A DNA stretch of 64,000 nucleotides from Streptomyces spiramyceticus (GTDB lineage: Bacteria > Actinomycetota > Actinomycetes > Streptomycetales > Streptomycetaceae). The notes below the pieces were generated by a model. The model was not told the origin of the DNA, did not search any database, and saw nothing but the letters and a program-made list of their open reading frames with translations. Shown here piece after piece: positions 47,395 through 55,997 of this stretch; positions within the stretch are counted from its first letter, which is position 1; each line of letters starts with the position of its first letter. The stretch spans positions 2,121,001 to 2,185,000 of the forward strand of contig NZ_JARBAX010000001.1 of assembly GCF_028807635.1 (NCBI RefSeq), in the 5' to 3' direction. Made by a program: the position numbers and the translations under genes.

Positions 47395-48306
47395 ATGCAG
47401 GAGACCGCGGCCCGCGACAGACCCCGCTGGTGGACCGAGCTGCTGCTGATCCTGGTGGTCTACGCCGCGTACACCGGCGGCCGTCTGCTCGTACGCGGGG
47501 ACGAGTCGACGGCGGTCGACAACGGCCTGGCGATACTCCGCGCCGAGAAGCTCCTGCACCTCAACGCCGAGCACCCCCTCAACCGGCTCTTCACCGAGCA
47601 CGCCCGGCTCGGGATACCCGCCGACTTCGCGTACGCCTCGCTGCACTATCTCGTCACGCCCGCCGTCCTCGTCTGGCTGTTCAGACGCCGCCCCGTCCGC
47701 TACCGGGCCGCCCGCACCTGGCTGATGCTGTCCACCCTCCTCGGCCTGGCCGGCTTCACTCTCATGCCGACCTGCCCGCCCCGGCTTCTCGACGCGGGCC
47801 ACGGCTTCATCGACACGATGGCGCAGTACAGCGCGTACGGCTGGTGGGGCGAGGACGCGAGTGCGCCGCGCGGGCTCGGCGGGATGACCAACCAGTTCGC
47901 GGCGATGCCGAGCCTTCATGTGGGCTGGGCGCTGTGGTGCGGTGTGATGCTGTGGCGGCACGGGCGTACGCCGCTGCTGAAGGTCCTCGGGGTCGCGTAC
48001 CCCTTGATCACCACTTTCGTGGTGATGGGGACGGCGAACCACTACTTCCTGGATGCGGTCGCCGGTGCGGCAGTGATGACCGTGGGAGCGCTGTTGACCA
48101 GGCCGTTCATGGTGCTGGCCGGGCGGGTGCGGGGCCGGTTCGCGCCGGTTGCCGGGCGGACGAAGTCCGTTGTTGTCGGTGGCGTTGTCAGTGCCGGATG
48201 CGAGACTTCCGCGGGTGAGCGATTCCCTGGGCAGCGGACCCGAACCAACGCCTCCGCGAGCGACAGCACCGACGCCGGTGACGACACTCCGGCAGCAGCT
48301 CGCTGA
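47395..48306 (+). CDS. PAP2/inositol phosphotransferase-type membrane protein
   Basis: A ~303-residue protein with about six membrane segments and the split PAP2 motifs [13 protein letters not shown] and [16 protein letters not shown], as in Aur1/Ipt1-like phospholipid phosphotransferases and phosphatases. ATG 47395 follows GGAGAG; ATG 47380 is in frame. The last ~30 codons overlap the next gene by 92 bp in another frame. Confidence 0.85.
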   Translation: MQETAARDRPRWWTELLLILVVYAAYTGGRLLVRGDESTAVDNGLAILRAEKLLHLNAEHPLNRLFTEHARLGIPADFAYASLHYLVTPAVLVWLFRRRPVRYRAARTWLMLSTLLGLAGFTLMPTCPPRLLDAGHGFIDTMAQYSAYGWWGEDASAPRGLGGMTNQFAAMPSLHVGWALWCGVMLWRHGRTPLLKVLGVAYPLITTFVVMGTANHYFLDAVAGAAVMTVGALLTRPFMVLAGRVRGRFAPVAGRTKSVVVGGVVSAGCETSAGERFPGQRTRTNASASDSTDAGDDTPAAAR

Positions 48307-49387
48307 GCTGCGCGGTCCCGCCGTCGCGCCGCAGCCCCTCGATGCTCGCGCGCTGGCCGCGCTCGCCGCGAACCCCGGCTGTAAGCGCCGTGCGCTGCTC
48401 GACGGAGCGGGCGTGAACAAAACGGCGCTGGCCGCGGCGCTCGGGTCTCCCTCCGCGTTCGGCCAGTCGCAGTTCGCCTTCATGCGGGGCAATGCGTTCG
48501 AGGCCCGGGTCAAGGCCGACGGCGGCACGGAGCTGATGCGGCTGCTGTACGAGCGGATGGGCGGCGCGGGGTGCGAGGCCCCTGCCCCCGGCGAGACACG
48601 CGTACCCGACCTGTCGGCGGCGGGCCCCGAGGGCAGGGCTGCCCGTACGGCGCTGGCGCTGCGCGAGGCTACGGCTGCCGGGGCATGGACGCTGCTGGAC
48701 CACCCGATGCTGGCCCTGGAGGTGGCGGGCTCCCCGGCCTACCTGGAACCGGACGCGGTGGTGGTGCGTCCCGACGGCCACTGGACGGTCGTCGAGATCA
48801 AGTCCTTCCCGATGATCGACGGCTCGGCGGACGCGGCGAAGGTCGGTGCGGCGGCACGCCAGTCGGCGGTGTACGTCCTGGCGCTGGAGCGGGTCGCGGC
48901 GAAGGTCGCGGGTGCGGAGGTACGCCACTCGGTGCTGCTGGTCTGCCCCAAGGATTTCTCCAACCTGCCGACGGCCTCGGTCGTCGACGTACGCAAGCAG
49001 CGGTCGGTGACGCGCCGCCAGTTGGAGCGACTGACGCGGATCGAGGACCTCGCGGCGGCCCTCCCCGCCGGGACGACGTTCGACGTGGAGCGCCCGGCGG
49101 AGGAGCTGGCTGCGGCGGTCGATTCGGTCGACGCGGCGTACGCGCCGGAGTGCCTGGCCGCGTGCGAGCTGGCCTTCCACTGCCGCGAGAAGGCGCGCGC
49201 GGCGGGCGCGGTGGAGGCGCTGGGACGGAGCGTGCGCGGCGAACTGGGCGGGCTGACGACGATCGGCGAGGTGCTGGCGGCGGCGGAGGGAGCGGCGGGA
49301 GATCCGGCGGACCCGACGGTTGCGGCGCTGCGGCGGGCGGCGGCGCTGCGAGCCGAGGCGCTGGCGACGGGGGCGGGCCGATGCTGA
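48215..49387 (+). CDS. RecB/Cas4-like PD-(D/E)XK nuclease with candidate Fe-S cysteines
   Basis: A 390-residue protein starting at GTG 48215. Nuclease signatures are ordered as in the RecB/Cas4/Dna2 family: RGNAFE near 91-96, Asp180 in YLEPDAVVV, Glu194-x-Lys196 in VVEIKSF, and the QxxxY motif Gln216-Tyr220. Four cysteines could hold a 4Fe-4S cluster as in Cas4, AddB and Dna2: Cys56 upstream, then Cys313, Cys317 and Cys323 (CLAACELAFHC). It is the first of three same-strand genes ending in an SF1B helicase; Dna2 combines these two activities in one chain. The start overlaps the PAP2 gene by 92 bp and may lie further downstream. The assignment rests on motifs only. Confidence 0.75.
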   Translation: MSDSLGSGPEPTPPRATAPTPVTTLRQQLAELRGPAVAPQPLDARALAALAANPGCKRRALLDGAGVNKTALAAALGSPSAFGQSQFAFMRGNAFEARVKADGGTELMRLLYERMGGAGCEAPAPGETRVPDLSAAGPEGRAARTALALREATAAGAWTLLDHPMLALEVAGSPAYLEPDAVVVRPDGHWTVVEIKSFPMIDGSADAAKVGAAARQSAVYVLALERVAAKVAGAEVRHSVLLVCPKDFSNLPTASVVDVRKQRSVTRRQLERLTRIEDLAAALPAGTTFDVERPAEELAAAVDSVDAAYAPECLAACELAFHCREKARAAGAVEALGRSVRGELGGLTTIGEVLAAAEGAAGDPADPTVAALRRAAALRAEALATGAGRC

Positions 49388-49754
49388 CACCGCTCCCGGC
49401 CCGGGCCGGGGGCCACCATGACCCCGGGCGAGGCGGGGTGCGGCCTGCGTGGCACTTTTCCCCTACCCTTCCCCAAGCTCTCAACTTCGTTCGAGCAGGG
49501 GAGACCCCATTCTTCCCGAAACTGGAGGCAAGCCCCCAGACCCCCGGGACGCCCTTGGGGGTCCCCCCGGACGAAGTCTGGGGGAGTGTCCTCAAACGCC
49601 GGACGGGCTGGATTTGCGGCAACTTTCAGCCCCTGGGGGTCCCCCCTGGACGGAGTCCTTGGGGGAGTTTGAGGAGCGGGGTCTGGGGCGGAGCCCCAGT
49701 TCGGGAAGGGGCGGGGTGGGGAAAGAAACCCCGCCCCACACGAAAGGGCGCCGC
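49388..49754. repeat. Gene-free spacer filled with nested palindromic repeats
   Basis: 367 bp between the nuclease gene and its neighbour. It contains a diverged copy (49469-49508) of the element inserted in tesB; a 9-bp inverted repeat CCCCCAGAC/GTCTGGGGG (49533-49541 and 49576-49584) around further G/C runs; the half-hairpin CTCAAACGCCGGACGGGCTG (49591-49610); a related GGACGGAGTCC unit near 49650; and a GGAAGGGGCGGGG tract that recurs near 53445 and 46535. A ribosome site GAAAGGG precedes 49755. No coding sequence is supported. Confidence 0.75.
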
Positions 49755-51353
49755 ATGTCTCTGATCAGTACCCTCGCCCGGCTCGACGCCGTACGAACCG
49801 GACGCGCACAAGCACTGGCCACCGTCCGGCACCGGCACCTGTCCGAGCGCCCACTCGTGTTCGTCCCGCTCACCACCGCCGGTGAAGCAGGCGCACCCCT
49901 CGGCGCCCTCGTCGGCACCGACCGCGACGCACCGCGCCTGCTCGCAGTGACGCAGCCCCGCGACCGCGACCTCCGCTTCGCGTTCCTCGCCGAGCTGGCC
50001 GAGACTGTCCTGCCGTACATCGACGGTTACGCCGACGACGTCGAGCCCGCCGAGCGCAACGAAACCGACCCGGAGACCGGGAAGCGGGTCAAGGTCGAGG
50101 TCGAACTGTGCGCGGACGCACCGCAGTTGATCGTCCCGAGCCGGGCAGGCATCAAGTACGTACGACTGCTCGGCCGCTCCATGCGCTTCCGGCGTACGGC
50201 CGAACAGGACCCCGACACCCCCTACCCCGCACCGCCCCACATCCCGCTGCTCGGCCGCTGGCTCACGCACTACGGCGAGCGGGCCAGAGTGCCCGGGTCT
50301 TCGCTGCTCCTCGCGGCGACCGACCTGCTGGGCCGCCACTGGGCGACCGGGCAGTCGAACCTGGAGGACCAGCACTTGGGCGCGCTGCTCGCCTGGATCG
50401 ACCCGGCCGCCGGGGAATCTGGCGCGGAGGCCGCGCTGCGGGCGGAGCTGGAGCGGGACGGGCAGGGGCAGTTGACGTGCCCGCCTGCCGGACCCGCCAC
50501 CGACCCGGCGTTCGACAACAAACTCCTCGCCCCCGCCATCGAACGCCACGACCGCGCCCGCACCGCGCTGGCCGCCGCCGAGGACGGTCTCGCGGCGGAC
50601 GCCCACCTCGGCGAACTGGCCGCCGCCGAACGGCACATCCGCGAGCTGCTGGCCCGCCAGTTGCAGCCCACCTGGGACGCCGTGTGGCGTGGCCTCGATC
50701 TGCTGCGGGAGCTGCCGGAGGGGGCGCGGGCGGCGGACCGCTGGACGCGCGACCGGTGGTCGTTCACCGGCCACCGCGACCGCGTGCGCGCCGGGGAGCC
50801 GCCGCAGCCCCGGCGCGACGACGCCGTGACCGCCGCGCAGAAACTGGCCTCCCGCGAGACGGCGCAGGCGCAGCTGGAGGCGCAGGAGGCGCTCGACGAC
50901 CCGCTGGTGATGGCCGGGCGGCGGCTCGCGGGCGAGGCGTTCACCAGCGAGGTCCTGGACGTGGTGATGACCATGAGCGAGGGCAGGCGGCCGAGCCCCC
51001 GCCCCCTGCTCACCGTCCGCACGGACGACGCCCCGCACCTCGGGGAGCGCACGGCGTCCACCAGGGTCTACCGCTCCCTGGACGGAAGGCCGCAGACGGC
51101 GGAGTTCGTACGGTACGAGGAGGAGGCGGGCGTCCTGGTGCTGCGCGTGACGGACAAGATGGGCCGGGGCAAGGAGCCCGCGCCCGGTTCCGTACCGGAG
51201 AAGGGCGAGCGCGTCTGCTGGACGCTGTTCGAGCACGACCAGCGCGGCGGCCCCCAGCTCCCCGACCCCGAGTCGACGCCCTGGACGCACGGCGGCCCGC
51301 CGGGCGCGACGGCGGAGACTCCCGATCCGATGACGCCGGAGGACGTGCTGTGA
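49755..51353 (+). CDS. Unknown protein linking nuclease and helicase genes
   Basis: A 532-residue soluble protein I do not recognise. Residues ~1-150 look alpha/beta (RPLVFVPLTTAGEAGAPLGA; PQLIVPSRAGIKYVRLLGRS). ~150-400 is helical with Arg/Ala-rich stretches. ~430-510 looks like a beta-barrel (TAEFVRYEEEAGVLVLRVTD) such as the 1B/stalk barrel of Upf1/Dna2-type helicases. Its stop overlaps the helicase start (GTGA), which argues for a stoichiometric complex. It has no membrane segments and no obvious catalytic motif. Confidence 0.8.
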   Translation: MSLISTLARLDAVRTGRAQALATVRHRHLSERPLVFVPLTTAGEAGAPLGALVGTDRDAPRLLAVTQPRDRDLRFAFLAELAETVLPYIDGYADDVEPAERNETDPETGKRVKVEVELCADAPQLIVPSRAGIKYVRLLGRSMRFRRTAEQDPDTPYPAPPHIPLLGRWLTHYGERARVPGSSLLLAATDLLGRHWATGQSNLEDQHLGALLAWIDPAAGESGAEAALRAELERDGQGQLTCPPAGPATDPAFDNKLLAPAIERHDRARTALAAAEDGLAADAHLGELAAAERHIRELLARQLQPTWDAVWRGLDLLRELPEGARAADRWTRDRWSFTGHRDRVRAGEPPQPRRDDAVTAAQKLASRETAQAQLEAQEALDDPLVMAGRRLAGEAFTSEVLDVVMTMSEGRRPSPRPLLTVRTDDAPHLGERTASTRVYRSLDGRPQTAEFVRYEEEAGVLVLRVTDKMGRGKEPAPGSVPEKGERVCWTLFEHDQRGGPQLPDPESTPWTHGGPPGATAETPDPMTPEDVL

Positions 51354-52705
51354 GCCATCCCGCCCCGACCGGGCCGTCGCACTTCGACCCCGGCGCCGAG
51401 GCCGCCCGCGCGACCGCGGCGATCCTCCACGACACGCTGCACGGCGCGGCCCGCGGGGTCGTGGTGGACTCTCCGCCGGGCGCGGGCAAGTCGACGCTCG
51501 TGGTGCGCGCGGCGCTGGAACTGGCCGCCGCAGGGCGCCCGTTGATGGTGATCGCGCAGACCAACGCCCAGGTCGACGACCTGGTGCTGCGGCTCGCCGA
51601 AAAGGAACCGGACCTGCCGGTCGGGCGCCTCCACAGCAATGACACCGACCCGTACGACAAGGCCCTCGACGACTTGGCGAACGTACGGAAGTCCGCGAAG
51701 GCGGCGGATCTGGCGGGTCTGGACGTCGTCATCTCGACGGCGGCGAAGTGGGCGCACGTGAAGGTCCCGGAACCGTGGACGCACGCGATCGTCGACGAGG
51801 CGTACCAGATGCGTTCGGACGCGCTGCTCACCGTGGCCGGGCTGTTCGAGCGGGCGCTGTTCGTCGGTGACCCTGGGCAGCTCGACCCGTTCTCCATCGT
51901 CGGCGCCGACCAGTGGGCGGGGCTTTCCTACGACCCCTCCGCGAGCGCGGTCTCGACCCTGCTCGCCCACAACCCGGAGCTCCCCCAGCACCGGCTGCCC
52001 GTGTCCTGGCGGCTCCCGGCCTCCGCCGCGCCGCTGGTCTCCGACGCGTTCTACCCGTACACGCCCTTCCGCAGCGGCACGGGCCACGGCGACCGGCGCC
52101 TCGCCTTCGGCGTCCCCTCCGACGGCTCGGGCCCCGACCGCGTGCTGGACGAGGCGGCCGAGTCGGGCTGGGGCCTGCTGGAACTCCCGGCCAGGCACAC
52201 CCCGCGCACGGACCCCGAGGCGGTACGGGCGGTGGCCCAGGTCGTACGCCGCCTCCTGGACCGCGGCGGCGCGGCGGTCAGCGAACGTTCGCCGGACCCG
52301 GTCCCGCTGACGGCGGACCGTATCGCCGTGGGCACGGCCCACCGCGACCAGGCCGCGGCGGTACGGGCGGCGCTGACGGAGCTCGGCGTCACGGGTGTGG
52401 CCGTCGATACGGCGAACCGCCTTCAGGGCCGCGAATTCGACGTGACGGTGGTACTCCACCCGCTGTCGGGCCGCCCGGACGCGACGGCGTTCCACCTGGA
52501 GACGGGCCGCCTGTGCGTGCTGGCCTCGCGCCACCGCCATGCGTGCATCGTGGTGTGCCGCGAGGGCGTGGCGGACCTGCTCGACGAGCATCCGTCGACG
52601 GAGCCGGTCCAGCTGGGGGTCACGGTCAAGTTCCCGGACGGCTGGGAGGCGAATCATGCGGTACTGGCCCACCTCGCCGAGCACCGCGTCCCCTGGCAGC
52701 CCTGA
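51350..52705 (+). CDS. SF1B DNA/RNA helicase, Upf1/Dna2-like
   Basis: A 451-residue helicase. Walker A is SPPGAGKST (41-49), motif Ia region VIAQTNAQVDDLV, Walker B IVDEAYQ (147-153), motif III FVGDPGQLDPF, motif IV-like HRLPVSWRLP, motif V VDTANRLQGREFDVTVV and motif VI ASRHRHACIVV. It lacks a separate nuclease domain, which is supplied by the gene at 48215. The GTG start overlaps the preceding stop. The final 73 bp are duplicated 129 bp downstream. Confidence 0.85.
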   Translation: MSHPAPTGPSHFDPGAEAARATAAILHDTLHGAARGVVVDSPPGAGKSTLVVRAALELAAAGRPLMVIAQTNAQVDDLVLRLAEKEPDLPVGRLHSNDTDPYDKALDDLANVRKSAKAADLAGLDVVISTAAKWAHVKVPEPWTHAIVDEAYQMRSDALLTVAGLFERALFVGDPGQLDPFSIVGADQWAGLSYDPSASAVSTLLAHNPELPQHRLPVSWRLPASAAPLVSDAFYPYTPFRSGTGHGDRRLAFGVPSDGSGPDRVLDEAAESGWGLLELPARHTPRTDPEAVRAVAQVVRRLLDRGGAAVSERSPDPVPLTADRIAVGTAHRDQAAAVRAALTELGVTGVAVDTANRLQGREFDVTVVLHPLSGRPDATAFHLETGRLCVLASRHRHACIVVCREGVADLLDEHPSTEPVQLGVTVKFPDGWEANHAVLAHLAEHRVPWQP

Positions 52706-52761
52706 ACCCCCACCCGCCGGACGGAGTCCGGCACGCCGCCGGAGGCGGCCAATGAATGCAG

Positions 52762-52834
52762 CCCGGACGGCTGGGAGGCGAACCATGCGGTACTGGCCCA
52801 CCTCGCCGAGCACCGCATCCCCTGGCAGCCCTGA
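52762..52834 (+). pseudogene. Duplicated 3' end of the helicase gene
   Basis: Bases 52762-52834 repeat 52633-52705 (offset 129 bp) with two mismatches (C for T, A for G), including the stop codon. The copied piece has no start or 5' part and encodes only the last 23 helicase codons, so it is a remnant. A CCGGACGGAGTCCGG palindrome (near 52717) lies at the junction. Confidence 0.9.
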
Positions 52835-52940
52835 GCGGCCCAGGCCTGATCCGCCGGCAACCCTAGGGCGTACTTGCGCGGGACGGGACAATAGACGGTG
52901 GCCGTCGAGCACAGACGGCCGAGAGAAGGAGGAACCACCC

Positions 52941-53285
52941 ATGGCGGAACCCGAGCGCACCGAGCGGCGGCTGCGCCCCGCGCCGCTGCTTTTCGAGCCT
53001 TCGGAAGCAGCCGCCGATCCTGAGCACTTCTTCGACCTGGAGTCGATGGACGACCCCGGTGAGCTGCTCGAACGTGCCACTGAACTGACGCTGGCGTTCC
53101 GCGCGGCGGCGGACCGCGCGGTCGAGTTCCAGGCGATGGCGGCCGCGCAGCTTGCGGATCCGAAGCGGTTCGACCGGCTGTCGGCGGAGGAGATCGCGAA
53201 GCGGGCGGACTGGGCCGAGGAGTACGCGGTGAAGATGGTCGAGTTCGGTCGCGACCTCCTGCGCGGCACGGGCACCGGCGCCTGA
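52941..53285 (+). CDS. Conserved small hypothetical protein
   Basis: A 114-residue acidic, mostly helical soluble protein (DPEHFFDLESMDDPGELLER; FDRLSAEEIAKRADWAEEYA) with a strong GAAGGAGGA ribosome site before ATG 52941. It has no membrane segment. It follows the helicase gene after ~235 bp containing the duplicated fragment, so whether it belongs to that gene set is unclear. Confidence 0.75.
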   Translation: MAEPERTERRLRPAPLLFEPSEAAADPEHFFDLESMDDPGELLERATELTLAFRAAADRAVEFQAMAAAQLADPKRFDRLSAEEIAKRADWAEEYAVKMVEFGRDLLRGTGTGA

Positions 53286-53577
53286 TTCGCTGCGGAGGGC
53301 GGGCCCTGCGGGGCTTTTCCCCTCCCCGCCCCTTCCCGGCTGTGACATTTGCGGCTGCCGCCGCGGGGCTCCGACCCAGAGCTGTGTCCCCCCGTAGGGC
53401 GTCCGGGAGGCTGGGGGCCTGGGGGCCTGAGGGCTTGCCCCCAGTTCGGGAAGGGGTGGCGAGGGGAACAGCGCCACACGCACCGTCACGCGCGATTGGC
53501 ATATGCCGGGGCGCAAGATACTCCCCGCCGCACTGCCCTGTCCCGGTTTTCACCAACGCCCGGAAGCGGAACCGGTC

Positions 53578-54249
53578 ATGCCCGTAGATGTATGTGCCAT
53601 GACCGCCTCGAAGCGAGACCACGCGCCCACCGACATCTTCCGCGTCCTCCGGAACGAGGGTTCCCACCACACCGCCGAGGTGACCGCCGCCGGCGCTGCC
53701 TGGCTCGCCTCTGCCGCCGCCTATCCCCGCAGCACGCTCTCGCTCTGGGAGGGCCGCCCCAGCACCCCCGGAGTTCTGCCCTGCGGGTCGGTTTTCGATG
53801 TCGTGAGCGTTCCGGCGATGTTCGGACGCCGCATGCTCGACCGGTTATGGGCGGAGGGGCCCGGCTCGGGGCCCGTCGCCACCCACCGCGGCCGGATGCT
53901 CCTCTTCGCCTCCCCCGGCACCGCCCAGCGGCTGCCTTCGCTGCTCCAGTGGGAGGAGTGGGGAGGAGGCAGGGAAGGCGAAGGGAGCGGGCCGCCCCTG
54001 CTCTGCCACGGCACCGGCGACGCCGTGACCGTCCCGCCGCTCACCGCCCCGCATGCCCCACAGGGCCCCTCCGGACCGCGCTGGCTGGTTGCCCCCGACG
54101 TGCGCCAGCCGTGGCTTCCGGGGCCCGATGTGATGCTCTGGGCGTGCGTACGGGCGGGCCGTCCCGTGCAGGTCACGGAGCCCCGGATATCGATTTTTCC
54201 TCCCGCCGAACAGGATGCTAAGGTCTACGACGTCAGCAGGCGCCGCTAG
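53578..54249 (+). CDS. Primase-polymerase-like hypothetical protein
   Basis: A 223-residue protein with segments FDVVSVPAMFGRRMLDRLW, GPVATHRGRMLLFASPGTAQ and PRWLVAPDVRQPWLPGPDVM, which recall the N-terminal domain of bifunctional DNA primase/polymerases. I do not see the full acidic active site, so it may be a non-catalytic relative. It shares its pattern with the gene at 44346. The last 10 bp, including the TAG stop, lie inside tRNA-Lys. ATG 53599 is an alternative start. Confidence 0.65.
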   Translation: MPVDVCAMTASKRDHAPTDIFRVLRNEGSHHTAEVTAAGAAWLASAAAYPRSTLSLWEGRPSTPGVLPCGSVFDVVSVPAMFGRRMLDRLWAEGPGSGPVATHRGRMLLFASPGTAQRLPSLLQWEEWGGGREGEGSGPPLLCHGTGDAVTVPPLTAPHAPQGPSGPRWLVAPDVRQPWLPGPDVMLWACVRAGRPVQVTEPRISIFPPAEQDAKVYDVSRRR

Positions 54250-54313
54250 CTCAGTTGGTTAGAGCAGCTGACTCTTAATCAGCGGGTCCGGGGTTCGAGT
54301 CCCTGGCGGCGCA
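54240..54313 (+). tRNA. tRNA-Lys (CTT anticodon)
   Basis: Acceptor GCGCCGC/GCGGCGC (one G-T-type pair), D-arm GCTCAGTTGGTTAGAGC, anticodon loop GACTCTTAATC with CTT, T-arm CGGGGTTCGAGTCCCTG and discriminator A. CCA is not encoded. The 5' end overlaps the end of the preceding CDS. Confidence 0.95.
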
Positions 54314-54320
54314 CAGACGG

Positions 54321-54352
54321 AAAAAGCCCCTCGCGAGAGCGAGGGGCTTTTT
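54321..54352. terminator. Terminator after tRNA-Lys
   Basis: AAAAAGCCCCTCGC-GAGA-GCGAGGGGCTTTTT is a perfect 14-bp stem with T-tract, usable in both directions (the metalloprotease gene converges on it). Confidence 0.92.
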
Positions 54353-54386
54353 CGTTGCGCGCCGCACATCGCACGTCGCGGCCGAT

Positions 54387-55733
54387 TCATGCCCCCGGCG
54401 TGATCCTCACCGTCCACGCCCCCGACTGCGTACGGTCCGCCACCTCCACCCTGGTCCCCTCCCCCGGCACCGTGAACGTCTCCCCGACCCCCACCGGCGC
54501 ATCCGCCAGCGGCGGGTAGACCGAGCGGTCCCAGCACGCCTCGGTGTCCGGGTGGGCGTCGATCACCTCTATCGGCCCGGCGCCCGAAGCCGCCTCGTTG
54601 CGCACCCGGTAGATCAGCACGCCCTCGGTGCAGGTGGCCCGGTCGTTGCCCGTACCGCCCCGTGCCTCTATGGCGATCGCCCCGCTCTCTCGGGTCCGTA
54701 CGACCGCGAGCCGCGTCCCGCCTTCCCCGCCCCGCACGGAAGGCGGCGCGGCCAGCGGCTCCAGGGTGAGCCGGGTTCCTCCGGTGCCCGACACGCAGGC
54801 CACCTGCCGCCGGTCCAGCCAGCCCAGCTTCCACTTGTGCCACCCGAAGAGGTCCGGCGCGAGGCCGAACTGGCTGCCCATGACGTCCCAGTCCCCGACG
54901 TACGTGTCCCAGTCGCCCTTGCCGTCGACCGGCCGGTGGTAGAGGTCGGGCAGGTCGAATACATGGCCGGTCTCGTGGGCCAGCACGTTGCGGTCCGGCG
55001 GGTGCTGCTCGAAGACCGTGACTATGCGCTTGATGTCGTGGTTGTCCGCTCTCAGCGGCCGGTCGAAGTTGACGACCTTGGTCGCGTCGGAGTCGACGCC
55101 GGGCGCGTCCGGGTCGGCGATCAGGTAGACGATGTCGTACCGCGTGAAGTCGACCCGGTCGTCGGCCGCGGCCACCGCGTCCCGCAGGTAGGCGGAGCGG
55201 CGGCCCGGGTCCCAGTCGCGCCGTATTCCGTACGCCGTGGAGGACTCCGGCATGTCGACCCAGGTCGGCTCCGGGTGCGTGCGCAGCTGGAACTTTCCGT
55301 ACGAGGCGCTGTGGAAGAAGTCGCTGGTGGCGGGGAAGTGGTCGGCGGCGAGCTGGTCGAGGGTGAGCGTGGGCTCCGAGTCGGGGAACGCGAGGAAGAT
55401 CATGACGGCGTCGAGGGTGCGTATGGGGCGCGGGTAGGCCCGGTTCCAGGTGTCCAGGCCGAGCGAGTGGTGCGCCGTGGTGCGTGGCAGCACGCAGGGT
55501 CCGCCGTCCCGGGCCGCGACGACGGGGCCGGCGACGAGCGTGGTGGCGGCGAGCGCCGTGAGGGAGGTGAGCAGTGCCGCCGTACTGCGCAGGCGCTGGC
55601 GCTGGCGGGACCGGTCAACTCCCCCGGATCTCCTGCGACGGACCACGTCGACCTCCGGGCTGCGGAAATACGGGGCGGCACCCCACCCACCTTCTGGTGG
55701 TTCAGCACGAGATGCCCTGTTCCGCTGGTCCAC
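54387..55733 (-). CDS. Secreted M6-type metalloprotease domain protein
   Basis: Up to 448 residues from GTG 55733; a hydrophobic signal segment sits at ~48-72 (LRSTAALLTSLTALAATTLV), so the true start may be an internal GTG nearer to it. The zinc site HETGHVFDLPDLYH (HExxH plus downstream residues) and the following WDVMGSQFGLAPDLFGWHKW match immune-inhibitor-A/M6-like proteases. The C-terminal ~110 residues are a beta-sandwich-like domain. Likely role: extracellular protein degradation. Confidence 0.85.
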   Translation of the reverse strand: MDQRNRASRAEPPEGGWGAAPYFRSPEVDVVRRRRSGGVDRSRQRQRLRSTAALLTSLTALAATTLVAGPVVAARDGGPCVLPRTTAHHSLGLDTWNRAYPRPIRTLDAVMIFLAFPDSEPTLTLDQLAADHFPATSDFFHSASYGKFQLRTHPEPTWVDMPESSTAYGIRRDWDPGRRSAYLRDAVAAADDRVDFTRYDIVYLIADPDAPGVDSDATKVVNFDRPLRADNHDIKRIVTVFEQHPPDRNVLAHETGHVFDLPDLYHRPVDGKGDWDTYVGDWDVMGSQFGLAPDLFGWHKWKLGWLDRRQVACVSGTGGTRLTLEPLAAPPSVRGGEGGTRLAVVRTRESGAIAIEARGGTGNDRATCTEGVLIYRVRNEAASGAGPIEVIDAHPDTEACWDRSVYPPLADAPVGVGETFTVPGEGTRVEVADRTQSGAWTVRITPGA

Positions 55734-55997
55734 ATGAGTGACACGGCCGACACCCCGGCGAGATCACAGAAAGTCACAATCGTTCACGTAGGAACACCTC
55801 AAGGCGCAGCCGCGCAGAAACGATCGGCCGCGGGAGGCGGGTGCTCGGCATCACGGCCATGTAGCTGGATCGGCCGTCCCGGCTGCCTCTATGATCGGCA
55901 CACTTTCCTGCATGAAATCCGCCCAGGGCAGTGGCCTCCAGCCGGCCGACGGCCCCGAGAACATCTGTCAGCCATCAATGCCCTGCGGGAGCGAGCG

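Noticed and set aside
48215..49387. cas4 of a CRISPR system
   Set aside because: The nuclease motifs resemble Cas4, but there is no repeat array and no cas1, cas2 or effector gene in the window; the partner is a helicase.
54240..54313. tRNA-Lys as an attachment site of an integrated element
   Set aside because: No integrase gene nearby and no direct repeat of the tRNA 3' end seen in the downstream sequence of the window.
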